From positions 1-29,441 of the forward strand of contig CAMHCZ010000004.1 of assembly GCA_946183755.1 (NCBI GenBank): a stretch of DNA of 29,441 nt, given 5' to 3'. A program made the translations under genes and the position numbers. Below, piece after piece: positions 1-7,931 of the stretch. Under the pieces are notes generated by a model that saw only the letters and a program-made list of their open reading frames with translations, was not told the DNA's origin and searched no databases. The DNA is from an uncultured bacterium. Its GTDB lineage: Bacteria > Bacteroidota > Bacteroidia > Bacteroidales > Paludibacteraceae. Each line of letters begins with the position of its first letter. Within the stretch, counting starts at the first letter, position 1.

Positions 1-612
1 ATTCCTGAGGAGTATCGTCGTCCGGGCGAGGGCGCAAAGGGCGTTGAGATCGACCTCGACAAGGGTATCGATGCCGTTCGTGCCGAGCTGTCTAAATATC
101 CGGTCAGCACACGCGTAAACCTTAAGGGTACAATCATCGTGGCGCGCGATATTGCTCACGCTAAGCTCAAGGCTCGTCTTGACGCGGGCGAGGCAATGCC
201 TGATTACTTCAAGAATCACCCGATTCTGTATGCAGGACCAGCCAAGACTCCAGAGGGCTATCCTTGCGGCTCTATGGGACCGACAACTGCCAACCGCATG
301 GACCCATACGTTGACGAGTTCCAGGACAACGGCGCATCTCTCGTGATGATAGCCAAGGGCAACCGTTCACAGGTGGTTACCGATGCCTGCAAGAAGCATG
401 GCGGATTCTATCTCGGCACAATCGGAGGCGTGGCTGCCGTTCTTTCACAGAGCAGCATCAAGAGCATCGAGTGCGTTGAGTATCCGGAGCTCGGCATGGA
501 GGCAATCTGGAAGATTACAGTAGAGGATTTCCCTGCGTTCATCTTGGTCGATGACAAGGGCAACGACTTCTTCCAGCAGCTGAAACCTTGGTGTCCAAAC
601 TGCAACAAGTAA
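1..612 (+). CDS. Fumarate hydratase class I, C-terminal part (5' end outside window)
   Basis: Class I (iron-sulfur) fumarases interconvert fumarate and malate in the TCA cycle or the reductive succinate branch. The frame is open from base 1 and ends with TAA at 610-612, giving about 203 residues of the C-terminal (beta) domain. Recognisable family segments are YAGPAKTPEGYPCGSMGPTT followed by ANRMDPYVD, which carry the conserved Gly-Pro-Thr-Thr and Arg-Met-Asp. The N-terminal domain with the cluster-binding cysteines lies outside the window, so cofactor residues cannot be checked. The protein ends in WCPNCNK, a terminal CxxC that I do not remember as a family feature. A strong intrinsic terminator follows 28 bp after the stop, so the gene ends its transcript here. 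Identity is confident; the E. coli-style fumA/fumB symbol is not assignable. Confidence 0.93.
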   Translation: MPEEYRRPGEGAKGVEIDLDKGIDAVRAELSKYPVSTRVNLKGTIIVARDIAHAKLKARLDAGEAMPDYFKNHPILYAGPAKTPEGYPCGSMGPTTANRMDPYVDEFQDNGASLVMIAKGNRSQVVTDACKKHGGFYLGTIGGVAAVLSQSSIKSIECVEYPELGMEAIWKITVEDFPAFILVDDKGNDFFQQLKPWCPNCNK

Positions 613-635
613 GATTACAATATTTGCACATAAAT

Positions 636-667
636 AAAATCCCGGCTCGTAGAGTCGGGATTTTTGT
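636..667 (+). terminator. Intrinsic terminator after fumarase
   Basis: The stem is CCCGGCTC (641-648) with GAGTCGGG (652-659), 8 bp including one G-T pair and a GTA loop. It is extended by A/T pairs and followed by TTTTTG. It sits 28 bp past the fumarase stop. A nearly identical hairpin recurs at 1440-1459. Confidence 0.9.
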
Positions 668-681
668 TGTGAGTAGAGTTT

Positions 682-759
682 CCCTTCGGCTCCGCTCAGG
701 GGCCGGATTAGTGGGATGACATTGGCTGCTGAATTGGTCGCTGAGCGTAGTCGAAGCGA
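682..759. repeat. Pair of REP-like short inverted repeats in opposite orientation
   Basis: Unit A (682-701) begins CCCTTCGGCTCCGCTC and closes on AGGG. Unit B (738-759) reads on the minus strand as TCGCTTCGACTACGCTCAGCGA. Each can fold as a small hairpin (CCCT/AGGG and TCGCT/AGCGA). The cores CTTCGGCTCCGCTCAG and CTTCGACTACGCTCAG differ at two positions and lie head to head, the layout of REP/BIME elements. I recall this CTTCG-CGCTCAG theme as a dispersed repeat in Bacteroidetes, but copy number cannot be judged from one window. Confidence 0.6.
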
Positions 760-822
760 GTGAATTTGTGTGTTGTATTCTTTTTTGTGACAAAATGAGT
801 TTTTTAAAACTCGAAAAAGTCA

Positions 823-830
823 TACTTTTG
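823..830 (+). promoter_or_regulatory. Putative Bacteroidetes -7 element
   Basis: TACTTTTG matches TAnnTTTG exactly. There is no true TTTG at the -33 position, only a T-run (800-805) at suitable spacing. It would start a transcript near 837 for the orphan membrane-protein gene at 907. Confidence 0.45.
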
Positions 831-850
831 TTAAGCGTTTAGGGCTTATT

Positions 851-910
851 ATGACAACAATGGCAACGTTTTGGCAAAAAATTATTATAATATTGATAAG
901 GGAGAAATGA
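851..910 (+). CDS. Possible 19-codon leader ORF
   Basis: An ATG at 851 (second ATG at 860) opens a 19-codon frame, MTTMATFWQKIIIILIREK. Its TGA stop at 908-910 overlaps the ATG at 907 of the next gene as ATGA. It lies between the predicted transcript start and the main gene and is hydrophobic in the middle. It could be a translationally coupled leader or chance. No family is recognisable. Confidence 0.25.
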   Translation: MTTMATFWQKIIIILIREK

Positions 911-1431
911 ATAAGGACGAATTTACAACTTGGTCAGTTTATGATTCAATGATACAATCTTACCGTTCTAGTATGATTGCTTCTCAAGCTCTTTTATTAG
1001 CGGTAGAAGCTATCACGCTTGAAAAACTTTCATTTGTTGGGTTCATTGTATGTATTATTGGTTTGATACAACTGTGTTTTTGGTGTGAAATAATTAAAGC
1101 CAGAGCTATTATATCTGATTTTCACAAATTCAATGCATTATATGAGTTTGATCAAAAGATCAATATAGAAGGGAATAAAATGTCCGAAGGTGATAAACCC
1201 TTAACTGAAGATATATATGTAGAGAGCAAAAGCATAAGGGATAGGGCAAATAGTAATTTAGCTGAAATTGAAAAGAATAGTAAATTAAAAAGTAATTGTA
1301 GACCCACAAGGCGCAAGCTAGCCTTTATGCCACTTTCTTTTGGGTTTATTTGGGGTGTCTTTTTTTTACTGCATATATGCAGAATCTTGAATTATCAAAT
1401 ATACGTTATAATTGTTAACATAGTGTCATAA
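907..1431 (+). CDS. AT-rich orphan multi-pass membrane protein, function unknown
   Basis: The product has 174 residues from ATG 907; a TTG at 871 would add 12. I chose ATG because AAGGGAGA sits directly upstream and the extra residues add no recognisable element. There are two hydrophobic helices near residues 22-38 and 42-63, a hydrophilic Lys/Glu-rich loop of about 70 residues, then one or two C-terminal hydrophobic segments (about 138-157 and the last 12 residues). The first half, with a helix before a two-helix hairpin, is loosely like small RipA-type membrane proteins, but I cannot assign a family. Base composition is clearly more AT-rich than the neighbours, and near-identical terminators bracket the locus, suggesting acquisition. 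Its own promoter candidate is at 823-830. Confidence 0.75.
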   Translation: MNKDEFTTWSVYDSMIQSYRSSMIASQALLLAVEAITLEKLSFVGFIVCIIGLIQLCFWCEIIKARAIISDFHKFNALYEFDQKINIEGNKMSEGDKPLTEDIYVESKSIRDRANSNLAEIEKNSKLKSNCRPTRRKLAFMPLSFGFIWGVFFLLHICRILNYQIYVIIVNIVS

Positions 1432-1433
1432 AC

Positions 1434-1468
1434 AAAAGTCCCGGCTCGTTAGAGTCGGGATTTTTTAT
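1434..1468. terminator. Bidirectional intrinsic terminator, near-copy of the one at 641
   Basis: The stem is CCCGGCTC (1440-1447) with GAGTCGGG (1452-1459) and a GTTA loop, followed by TTTTTT on the plus strand. On the minus strand the stem is followed by ACTTTTGTTT. It lies between the convergent ends of the orphan gene (1431) and the DUF805 gene (1486), so it can serve both. Confidence 0.88.
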
Positions 1469-1485
1469 TCGTTTCTATTGAAGGA

Positions 1486-1833
1486 TTATGCCTGCTCGTT
1501 GTTTGCAGGAGCGTCAGCAGAAGGCTGAGCAGCGAAATACAAGAAGATGATAGCTCCGATGATAGGGATGAGGCATACGAGCATGAACCATCCGCTCTTG
1601 TTGATGTCGTGCATTCTTCTTGCGCCGAGCGCGAGGCTTGGGACGAGAGTTGCAAGCGCCAAGATGGCAGAGAGAATCTGTCCAACGCCAGGGATGATGT
1701 TTAACACGAAAGAAACAACGAACATAGCGAGAGCGAAATACCAGAACTCTTTTCTGTCAGCCTTGCCCTCAAACTGAGTGTACTTGTTCTTTAAAACGTC
1801 GATGCAATTGTTTTTTACTTCTTCGAATGTCAT
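1486..1833 (-). CDS. DUF805 family inner-membrane protein
   Basis: A 115-residue protein. It starts with a short amphipathic region containing the DUF805 hallmark GKADRKEFWYFAL (about residues 23-35), in which Arg-x-x-(F/Y)-W is typical. Three to four hydrophobic segments follow, with ALGARRMHDINKSGWF (about 69-84) as the second family signature. The C-terminus is short, acidic and Ala-rich (SADAPANNEQA). The family (E. coli YhaH/YhaI-like) has no settled function. It is the last gene of the long minus-strand train, 50 bp beyond the nadE stop, and ends just before the bidirectional terminator. It may be co-transcribed with nadE or have a promoter at the nadE end. Confidence 0.9.
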   Translation of the reverse strand: MTFEEVKNNCIDVLKNKYTQFEGKADRKEFWYFALAMFVVSFVLNIIPGVGQILSAILALATLVPSLALGARRMHDINKSGWFMLVCLIPIIGAIIFLYFAAQPSADAPANNEQA

Positions 1834-1883
1834 AAGCTTAGTTTTTAAAATTTGTAAGAATATGCCGCGAATATAGTGAAATT

Positions 1884-3809
1884 TTACAAATTGTCAATTT
1901 CCTGCAGCCAAATGGCAGAAGAAGCGTCGGACGGCATGCGCCAGTCGCCGCGTGGCGAGAGGTTCACCGAGCCGACCTTAGGTCCGTCAGGCATTGCTGA
2001 GCGCTTGAACTGCTGATTGAAGAATCGGCGCACGAATGTCCTGAGCCACTTCTTTATCACGTCGCTCTTGTACTGGCCGGCGAATGCGATGCTGGCGAGG
2101 TAGAAAATCTTCTTAGGCCCGAATCCGAAGCGCAGCATGTAGTAGAGGAAGAAGTCGTGCAGCTCGTATGGTCCGACGAGGTCCTCGGTCTTCTGCGCGA
2201 TGTTTCCTTGCGAGTCGGCAGGGAGCAGCTCCGGGCTGACAGGCGTGTCCACGATGTCGAGCAGCGTGTCTCTCACAGCCTGTTCCATCTTGGTCTCGGC
2301 AATCCACTTCACTAAGTGTCTGACGAGTGTCTTAGGTATGCTTGCGTTCACGCCGTACATGGACATCTGGTCGCCGTTGTACGTTGCCCATCCGAGGGCG
2401 AGTTCGGAGAGGTCGCCTGTGCCGATGACGAGTCCGTTCATCTGGTTCGACACGTCCATCAGTATCTGTGTGCGCTCGCGGGCCTGCGAGTTCTCGTATG
2501 TGGTGTCGGTCACGGCAGGGTCGTGGCTTATGTCCTTGAAGTGCTGCAGGCATGCGTCCTTTATGGAAATCTCGCGGAATGTGGCTCCGAGGTTCTTGAT
2601 GAGGCTTACGGCGTTGTTGTATGTTCGTCCTGTGGTGCCGAATCCCGGCATGGTTATGCCCACGACCGCCGAACGGTCAAGCTTGAGTTTGTCGGCAGTC
2701 TTGGCGCACACGAGCAGCGCGAGTGTCGAGTCCAGTCCTCCCGACACGCCCACGACCATGTTCTTGATGCCGGTGTGGTGCAGTCGTGTGGCGAGCGCGT
2801 TCACCTGTATGTTGAAAATCTCCTCGCAGCGGCTGTCGAGCGAGTCGCCGACAGGGATGAAAGGATGCTTCTCCACAGGGTGCAGCAGTGTGTTTATATC
2901 CTGCTCGCTGACGGCAGTCTGCACGAAGCGGAACTTCTGTTCGCTGGTGTTGTTGCGCATGAAGCAGGTGTTCTTCTGTCGTTCCGACTTTATGCGCTCC
3001 ACGTCGATGTCGGCGATGACGAGCTGTTCGTCGAGCGAGAATCGTTCCGACTGCGCTATGATGTTTCCGTTCTCGGCCACGATGCCGTTGCCGGCGAAAA
3101 GCACGTCGGTCGAGCTCTCACCGAATCCCGATGAGGCATAGACGTAGCCGGCGATGCAGCGTGCCGACTGTTGGCGGATGACTGACAGCAGGTAGTCGTG
3201 CTTGCCGACGAGTTCGTTGCTTGCCGAGAGGTTGAAGATGATGTCGCTGCCGGCGAGCGCCTGGCTGCTGCTTGGCGGTATCGGAGTCCAGAGGTCCTCG
3301 CAAATCTCGGTCGAGAAGCAGAATTCGCCGCACGAGATTATGATGTCGGTGCCGAAAGGTATGTTGCGCTGTCCGGCGTAGTCGATGCTCTGTCTTGTGG
3401 CGTCGATGGCTGATGCGAACCAGCGTGTCTCGTAGAATTCGTTGTACGAAGGCAGGTGCGTCTTAGGCACGATGGCGTTAATCACGCCGTGCTGCATGAT
3501 GACGGCGCAGTTGTAGAGCGAGTTGCCAGCCACGACAGGCAGTCCGGCTATGATGTTGACGTTCAGGTTCTCCGTCTCGCGCAGGATGAATCTCAGAGCC
3601 TCCTCGGCCTTGCTTATGAGCAGTTGCGACGCGAAAAGGTCTGCGCATGTGTAGGCTGTCACCGACAGTTCGGGGAAACAGACTATCTGCACGCCCTCGT
3701 TTTCCGCCTTCTTGGCGAGTCCGACTATGCTTGCGGCGTTGGTCATGCAGTCCGCCACTTTCACGCTTGGCACTGCAGCCGCTACTCTTACGAAACCGAA
3801 TCTTTTCAT
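1884..3809 (-). CDS. nadE: NAD+ synthase, glutamine-hydrolysing
   Basis: This enzyme catalyses the last step of NAD+ synthesis, amidating deaminated NAD with ammonia from glutamine. The 641 residues fit the two-domain form. The N-terminal nitrilase-type glutaminase domain has its Glu-Lys-Cys triad visible as E47 (in CFPELS), K116 (in VPKTHLP) and C170 (in STEICEDLW). The C-terminal synthase domain carries the P-loop VSGGLDSTLA at roughly residues 350-360. A GTGDLSELALGW segment and a DQMSMYGVN segment match the synthase active site. The ATG overlaps the dnaG stop as ATGA, implying translational coupling. The protein ends in EIDNL. All expected catalytic residues are present. Confidence 0.97.
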   Translation of the reverse strand: MKRFGFVRVAAAVPSVKVADCMTNAASIVGLAKKAENEGVQIVCFPELSVTAYTCADLFASQLLISKAEEALRFILRETENLNVNIIAGLPVVAGNSLYNCAVIMQHGVINAIVPKTHLPSYNEFYETRWFASAIDATRQSIDYAGQRNIPFGTDIIISCGEFCFSTEICEDLWTPIPPSSSQALAGSDIIFNLSASNELVGKHDYLLSVIRQQSARCIAGYVYASSGFGESSTDVLFAGNGIVAENGNIIAQSERFSLDEQLVIADIDVERIKSERQKNTCFMRNNTSEQKFRFVQTAVSEQDINTLLHPVEKHPFIPVGDSLDSRCEEIFNIQVNALATRLHHTGIKNMVVGVSGGLDSTLALLVCAKTADKLKLDRSAVVGITMPGFGTTGRTYNNAVSLIKNLGATFREISIKDACLQHFKDISHDPAVTDTTYENSQARERTQILMDVSNQMNGLVIGTGDLSELALGWATYNGDQMSMYGVNASIPKTLVRHLVKWIAETKMEQAVRDTLLDIVDTPVSPELLPADSQGNIAQKTEDLVGPYELHDFFLYYMLRFGFGPKKIFYLASIAFAGQYKSDVIKKWLRTFVRRFFNQQFKRSAMPDGPKVGSVNLSPRGDWRMPSDASSAIWLQEIDNL

Positions 3810-5860
3810 TTATTCTTAGGTATATATACTTTTTCCTTGTACAAGATGCCCTTGGCTTTGTTCAGTTGCTGATACTTCTCCAAAAGCGCTTTTCTTTTCT
3901 GCTCGTCATGCTCCTTGTCGGCAATCTCGATTTCCGCCTTCACCTCGCTTATGGCCGACAGCAGAACCTTGTATTTGAGCGCTCTTGTGAGTGTCAGCAG
4001 GTCGTCGCGCAGGCGGTGATAGTTCTGTCCGTACTGCTCTTTCTGCGACTTGCTCAGGTGGTATTTCTCTATGCCTATGTTAGTGGCGGTCTGCGACACT
4101 TCATAGTCCGAATTGTTGAACAGGAAGCGCGACAGTTTCTCCAGCTCCACTTCCGCGTTGGCGTAGAATGCCGCCTTGTCCTCCAGCTTAGCGAATGAAG
4201 TCTCGTCGGCGAAAACGCTTTCGTAAGGCACGCAGTTCTCGGGCGACTGGCAGTGTTCGTAGGCTGCCGCGAAGAGCTTTTGGAAAGCCGTGTTCTTGAA
4301 TGTTATATTATCTATCTCTAAGTCGCGTTTTATGAAGTCCACTGCGGAAACCCAGCTGCCGTCCTCATCGGTGAACAGGTACAGCGCTCCGTATCTGATG
4401 ATGAATTTTATGAGGTCGGCTTCTTCGCGGAAATACGGATTAGCCGCTTTCTTAGGCTCTGGGGCGGTGGTTGTGGTGGTCGCGGTGGCTTTGCGCTCAC
4501 GCTCTTTCAGCTGTTCCACCAATCTCTGCCGCTCGGCTTCCTTCTGCTCCTGGGTGCTCTGGTTCAGCCTTATTCTGTCTATCTCGTTAAAGAGCATCGC
4601 CTCCTCGATCTCCATCATGCGGCTGCACTCTCTGACATAGACGGCGCGCGTGATGGTGTCCGGGATTACGGAAATGCTCTTCACGATGTCCTGTATCAGC
4701 TGGGCGCGCTTTATAGGGTCGTTACCTGCGTCAGCCATCAGCAGCTGTGTCTTGAACTTCAGGAAATCGACTGCGTTGTTCTCGAGGAATGCGACGGTCT
4801 CGTCGGCGTTGTGTGTCTGTGAGTACGAGTCGGGGTCCTCGCCGTCGGGCAGCGACACCACCTTTATGTTCATGCCTTCAGCCAGCAGCATGTCTATACC
4901 TCTGATGGAGGCGTGTATGCCGGCTGCGTCGCCGTCGTAGAGCACGGTGACGTTGTTGGTGAACCGGTGTATCAGGCGTATCTGTCCTGTGGTGAGCGAC
5001 GTTCCGGACGATGCCACAACGTTCTTGATGCCGGACTGGTGCATGGATATGACGTCCATGTAGCCCTCGACGAGGTAGCATCTGTCGTTGCGTACGATGT
5101 CCTGCTTGGCTTGGTAGATGCCGTAGAGCTGGTCGCTTTTATGGTAAATCTCGCTTTCGGGCGAGTTGACGTACTTGGCTAACTTGTCGCTTTTCTTCAG
5201 TATTCGTCCGCCGAACGCCACGACCTTTCCCGAGATTGTCTGCACCGGGTAGATTACTCGTCCGCGGAAACGGTCCACGACGCCGAACTCGTTGTCCAGC
5301 GTGAGTCCGGTCTTGACAAGATACTCCTTGCTGAATCCTTTTTTCAGGGCTTCCTTAGTGAACGCGTCCTTCTCGCTGAGGCTGTATCCGAGCTGGAAGG
5401 TCTTTATCGATGCGTCGTTGATGCCACGTTCGCGGAAGTATGTCAGTCCTACGCTTCGTCCTTCGGCATTGTTGGTCAGTATGTCGGAGAAGTAGTCGCG
5501 TGCGAACTCGTTAGCGGCGAAAAGAGCCTCACGCTCGCTGCGTTGCGCTTTCTGCTCGTCGGTCAGCTCGCGTTCCTCCACCTCGATGCCGTATTTCTTG
5601 GCGAGCATCTTGAGCGCCTCGTAGTAATTCACCTGCTCTATCTCCATTATGAAGTTGACAGGATTGCCGCCCTTGCCGCAGCCGAAGCAGTGGCAGATGC
5701 CTTTGGACGGTGACACGACGAACGACGGCGTCTTCTCGCTGTGGAACGGGCACAGGCCTTTCAGATTGACGCCTCTCCTATGCAATGACACATACTCACC
5801 CACAACCTCCTCAATCTTGGCGGCTGACATTATCTTGTCTATGGTAAGCTGGTCTATCAT
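3806..5860 (-). CDS. dnaG: DNA primase
   Basis: It makes RNA primers at the replication fork together with the replicative helicase. The 684 residues are in order: a CHC2 zinc-binding domain (C37, H40, C58, C61 in GLCPFHSEKTPSF and CHCFGCGKGG), the catalytic core with EREAL/FAANEFARDYF and the RNAP-basic region, the Toprim fold (YLVEGYMDVI with its Glu; LYDGDAAGIHA and PDGEDPDSY with the Asp residues), and a long C-terminal helicase-interaction region rich in Glu/Lys/Gln coiled coil. A low-complexity run of threonines (about residue 455-465, KATATTTTTAPE) separates core from C-terminal domain. It lies 49 bp after the sugar-transferase gene and is ATGA-coupled to nadE. Its placement with nadE, not with rpsU and rpoD, differs from the enterobacterial arrangement. 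Confidence 0.97.
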   Translation of the reverse strand: MIDQLTIDKIMSAAKIEEVVGEYVSLHRRGVNLKGLCPFHSEKTPSFVVSPSKGICHCFGCGKGGNPVNFIMEIEQVNYYEALKMLAKKYGIEVEERELTDEQKAQRSEREALFAANEFARDYFSDILTNNAEGRSVGLTYFRERGINDASIKTFQLGYSLSEKDAFTKEALKKGFSKEYLVKTGLTLDNEFGVVDRFRGRVIYPVQTISGKVVAFGGRILKKSDKLAKYVNSPESEIYHKSDQLYGIYQAKQDIVRNDRCYLVEGYMDVISMHQSGIKNVVASSGTSLTTGQIRLIHRFTNNVTVLYDGDAAGIHASIRGIDMLLAEGMNIKVVSLPDGEDPDSYSQTHNADETVAFLENNAVDFLKFKTQLLMADAGNDPIKRAQLIQDIVKSISVIPDTITRAVYVRECSRMMEIEEAMLFNEIDRIRLNQSTQEQKEAERQRLVEQLKERERKATATTTTTAPEPKKAANPYFREEADLIKFIIRYGALYLFTDEDGSWVSAVDFIKRDLEIDNITFKNTAFQKLFAAAYEHCQSPENCVPYESVFADETSFAKLEDKAAFYANAEVELEKLSRFLFNNSDYEVSQTATNIGIEKYHLSKSQKEQYGQNYHRLRDDLLTLTRALKYKVLLSAISEVKAEIEIADKEHDEQKRKALLEKYQQLNKAKGILYKEKVYIPKNK

Positions 5861-5909
5861 AACGGCGTCGTAAAAACGAATATCACGAAGTTATACAAAA
5901 AAAGCGATA

Positions 5910-7331
5910 TTACACACCTTTGCCAGTGACGATGGTTCTTATCGTGTATAATATGATTTTTATATCCACAGCCAGTGAACGGTTCTGCAGGTAGATGTGG
6001 TCTATCTTGGCTCTCTCGAGCATCTTTTCCTCGTTCTCGGCGTAACCGTACTTCACCATGCCCCACGAAGTGAGTCCCGGCTTCACCTGGTATCTCAGCG
6101 CATAGTCGGGCGACATGAGTACGAGCTTGTTGGCGAAGTATGGCTGCTCTGGTCTTGGACCCACGATGGACATCTGCCCTATGAGCACGTTGAAGAGCTG
6201 AGGCAGCTCGTCGATGCGGTATTTTCTGAGCAGTCGTCCCACATTGGTGATTCTCGGGTCGTTGTTCTTGGCTAATGTGTGGCTGTGCTCGGGGGTGTTG
6301 TCGCAGTACATGGAGCGGAACTTGTAGATGGTGAAAGGCTTGGCGTGCAGTCCGAGTCTTTCCTGCTTGTATACCACAGGTCCTTTGCTTCCTGTCTTTA
6401 TCATCACCGCCACGACGATGAAGAATGGCATCAGCAGCACCAGCGCGATGAACGACGCCACTCTGTCCGCCACGTTCTTGACGTTCTCCTGCCAATCCGG
6501 CATAGGCGAGCGCAGTATTGACACGAGAGGGTAGCTGTATAGCACGTTGGTGTGGTATGGCGCGGCGAAGAGCTTGCCGTAGTCGGCAGGCGAGATCATT
6601 ATGTTGATGTACGTGTCGTTCAGCTCGGATATGAGCAAGGTCATCAGGTCGTTGTCCTGATGCTCTGTGGCTATTATGACGTTCTTCACGTTGTTCTCTT
6701 GCGCTATCTTGCCGAGCGTGTTGTCCTTGTCAAGCGTTATGACTGGAGCCTGCAGTCCTTCAGCCTCGTCGTCGCCGTAGCTTATGAATCCTATGATGTA
6801 GTAACCGGACGATAGCGGCAGGTTATTGAGCATCTGTGCAGTTTGTCTCGCGTGTCTGCCTGTTCCTATGATCAATGTGTTGAATCCGATTTCCCTGTCG
6901 TGTATCATGTGGGCGATTCTCTGCGTCTGGCACAGTCTGATGATGTATGTCAGCAAGAATTGCAGCAGGAAGAGCGTGGTTATCGAGACGTTTATCTCGT
7001 TATATTCAATCTCGTCGTTGGATACGGTGATGAAGAACAGCACTAAACATCCAAGCAGTGTAGTGGCGAAGGTAGTTACCAGCTCGTTGAGACGCGACTT
7101 GATGAATGTGGAGTTGTAATAGCCCGACAGGTAGTGCAGGAACGACCATCCGGCGGTGTACAATGACAGCGAAACGAAGAACTTCGTGCCGAACGAGAAC
7201 GGACTTATCTCCAGCACGAAAATCTTGAACAGGTAATAAACAACCCACGACAGCACGGCAGCGGCGATGTCGCCGATGATGTACTTCGCTTTCTGTCGCG
7301 ATTCATGTTCTCTTGTTATTGACCTTGCCAA
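5910..7331 (-). CDS. Polyprenyl-phosphate sugar-1-phosphate transferase (WbaP/WcaJ-like)
   Basis: These enzymes transfer a sugar-1-phosphate from a UDP-sugar to undecaprenyl phosphate, starting exopolysaccharide, capsule or O-antigen units at the inner membrane. The 473 residues have about four N-terminal helices, a CoA-binding_3-type domain in the middle (TLIIGTGRHARQTAQML), one more helix (ALVLLMPFFIVVAVMI), and the bac_transf catalytic domain with KQERLGLHAKPF, YKFRSM, and RKYRIDELPQLFNVLIGQMS followed by IVGPRPE. The start codon appears to be TTG at 7331: no ATG or GTG exists near the N-terminus, and the frame continues in phase from the tsaC stop six bases upstream. There are no other glycosyltransferases nearby, so the substrate cannot be inferred. 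Confidence 0.93.
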   Translation of the reverse strand: MARSITREHESRQKAKYIIGDIAAAVLSWVVYYLFKIFVLEISPFSFGTKFFVSLSLYTAGWSFLHYLSGYYNSTFIKSRLNELVTTFATTLLGCLVLFFITVSNDEIEYNEINVSITTLFLLQFLLTYIIRLCQTQRIAHMIHDREIGFNTLIIGTGRHARQTAQMLNNLPLSSGYYIIGFISYGDDEAEGLQAPVITLDKDNTLGKIAQENNVKNVIIATEHQDNDLMTLLISELNDTYINIMISPADYGKLFAAPYHTNVLYSYPLVSILRSPMPDWQENVKNVADRVASFIALVLLMPFFIVVAVMIKTGSKGPVVYKQERLGLHAKPFTIYKFRSMYCDNTPEHSHTLAKNNDPRITNVGRLLRKYRIDELPQLFNVLIGQMSIVGPRPEQPYFANKLVLMSPDYALRYQVKPGLTSWGMVKYGYAENEEKMLERAKIDHIYLQNRSLAVDIKIILYTIRTIVTGKGV

Positions 7332-7337
7332 GGCTTG

Positions 7338-7931
7338 CTATTTTCTTATTATTTGTATTTCGTTCTTCATCGTCAGTTTGATGATGACGGACGGCGCGGA
7401 CTTCGTCTTGTCCTTCTGGCGGTATCTCACCACATAGTCCACGTTGTCTATTATCTCCTGGCTTATCTCGTTGAAGAAAGCCGCCGACGGCTGTCCGCTT
7501 ATGTTAGCCGATGTCGATACGACAGGGCGGTGCAGCGCTTGGCACAGTCTGATGCAGAACAGGTCGGACGTGACTCTTATGCCCACTGTGCCGTCCTCGG
7601 CTATGAGCGATGGTGCCAGGTTCCTCGCGTTCGGATAGATGATGGTCGTCGGACGTGTGGCGAACTCCATGAAGTCCCAAGCCATTTCCGGCACATCCAC
7701 GTAGCCTTGCAGCTTGCCGGGCGCGTCCAGCAGCGCCAGCATCGTCTTGTTCTCCGGTCTGTGTTTTATGTCGAATATCTTCTGAACAGCCTCCTCGTTG
7801 GTGGCGTCGCATCCGATGCCCCATATAGTGTCGGTAGGGTAGAGTATTATTCCGCCCCTGTTCATCACTTCTACGGCGTTCTTCACGTCCTCGGCGAAGT
7901 CCTCTCTCGGGGCGTTATTTCTTCTTTCCAT
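7338..7931 (-). CDS. tsaC: L-threonylcarbamoyladenylate synthase, Sua5/YciO/YrdC family
   Basis: It makes threonylcarbamoyl-AMP for the universal t6A37 modification of ANN-decoding tRNAs. The 197 residues form a single YrdC domain without the extra Sua5 C-terminal domain. Visible motifs are GGIILYPTDTIWGIGCDA (about residues 26-43), the K-x-R region KIFDIKHRPENK, and the S-x-N motif STSANISG that contacts ATP. The ATG at 7931 overlaps the upstream OstA-like gene by 17 bp, and the stop (TAG) is six bases before the sugar-transferase TTG start in the same frame. YciO-type paralogues share the fold, but the motif set fits TsaC well. Confidence 0.92.
   Translation of the reverse strand: MERRNNAPREDFAEDVKNAVEVMNRGGIILYPTDTIWGIGCDATNEEAVQKIFDIKHRPENKTMLALLDAPGKLQGYVDVPEMAWDFMEFATRPTTIIYPNARNLAPSLIAEDGTVGIRVTSDLFCIRLCQALHRPVVSTSANISGQPSAAFFNEISQEIIDNVDYVVRYRQKDKTKSAPSVIIKLTMKNEIQIIRK

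Noticed and set aside
1870..1898. Sigma70-like TTGACA and TATATT on the minus strand before the DUF805 gene
   Set aside because: TTGACA is part of the last nadE codons, spacing is 16 bp, and Bacteroidetes do not use this consensus well; kept only as a remote possibility.
2200..3141. Plus-strand open frame (313 codons) opposite nadE
   Set aside because: Ser/Met/Cys-rich shadow of a gene with all catalytic residues present.
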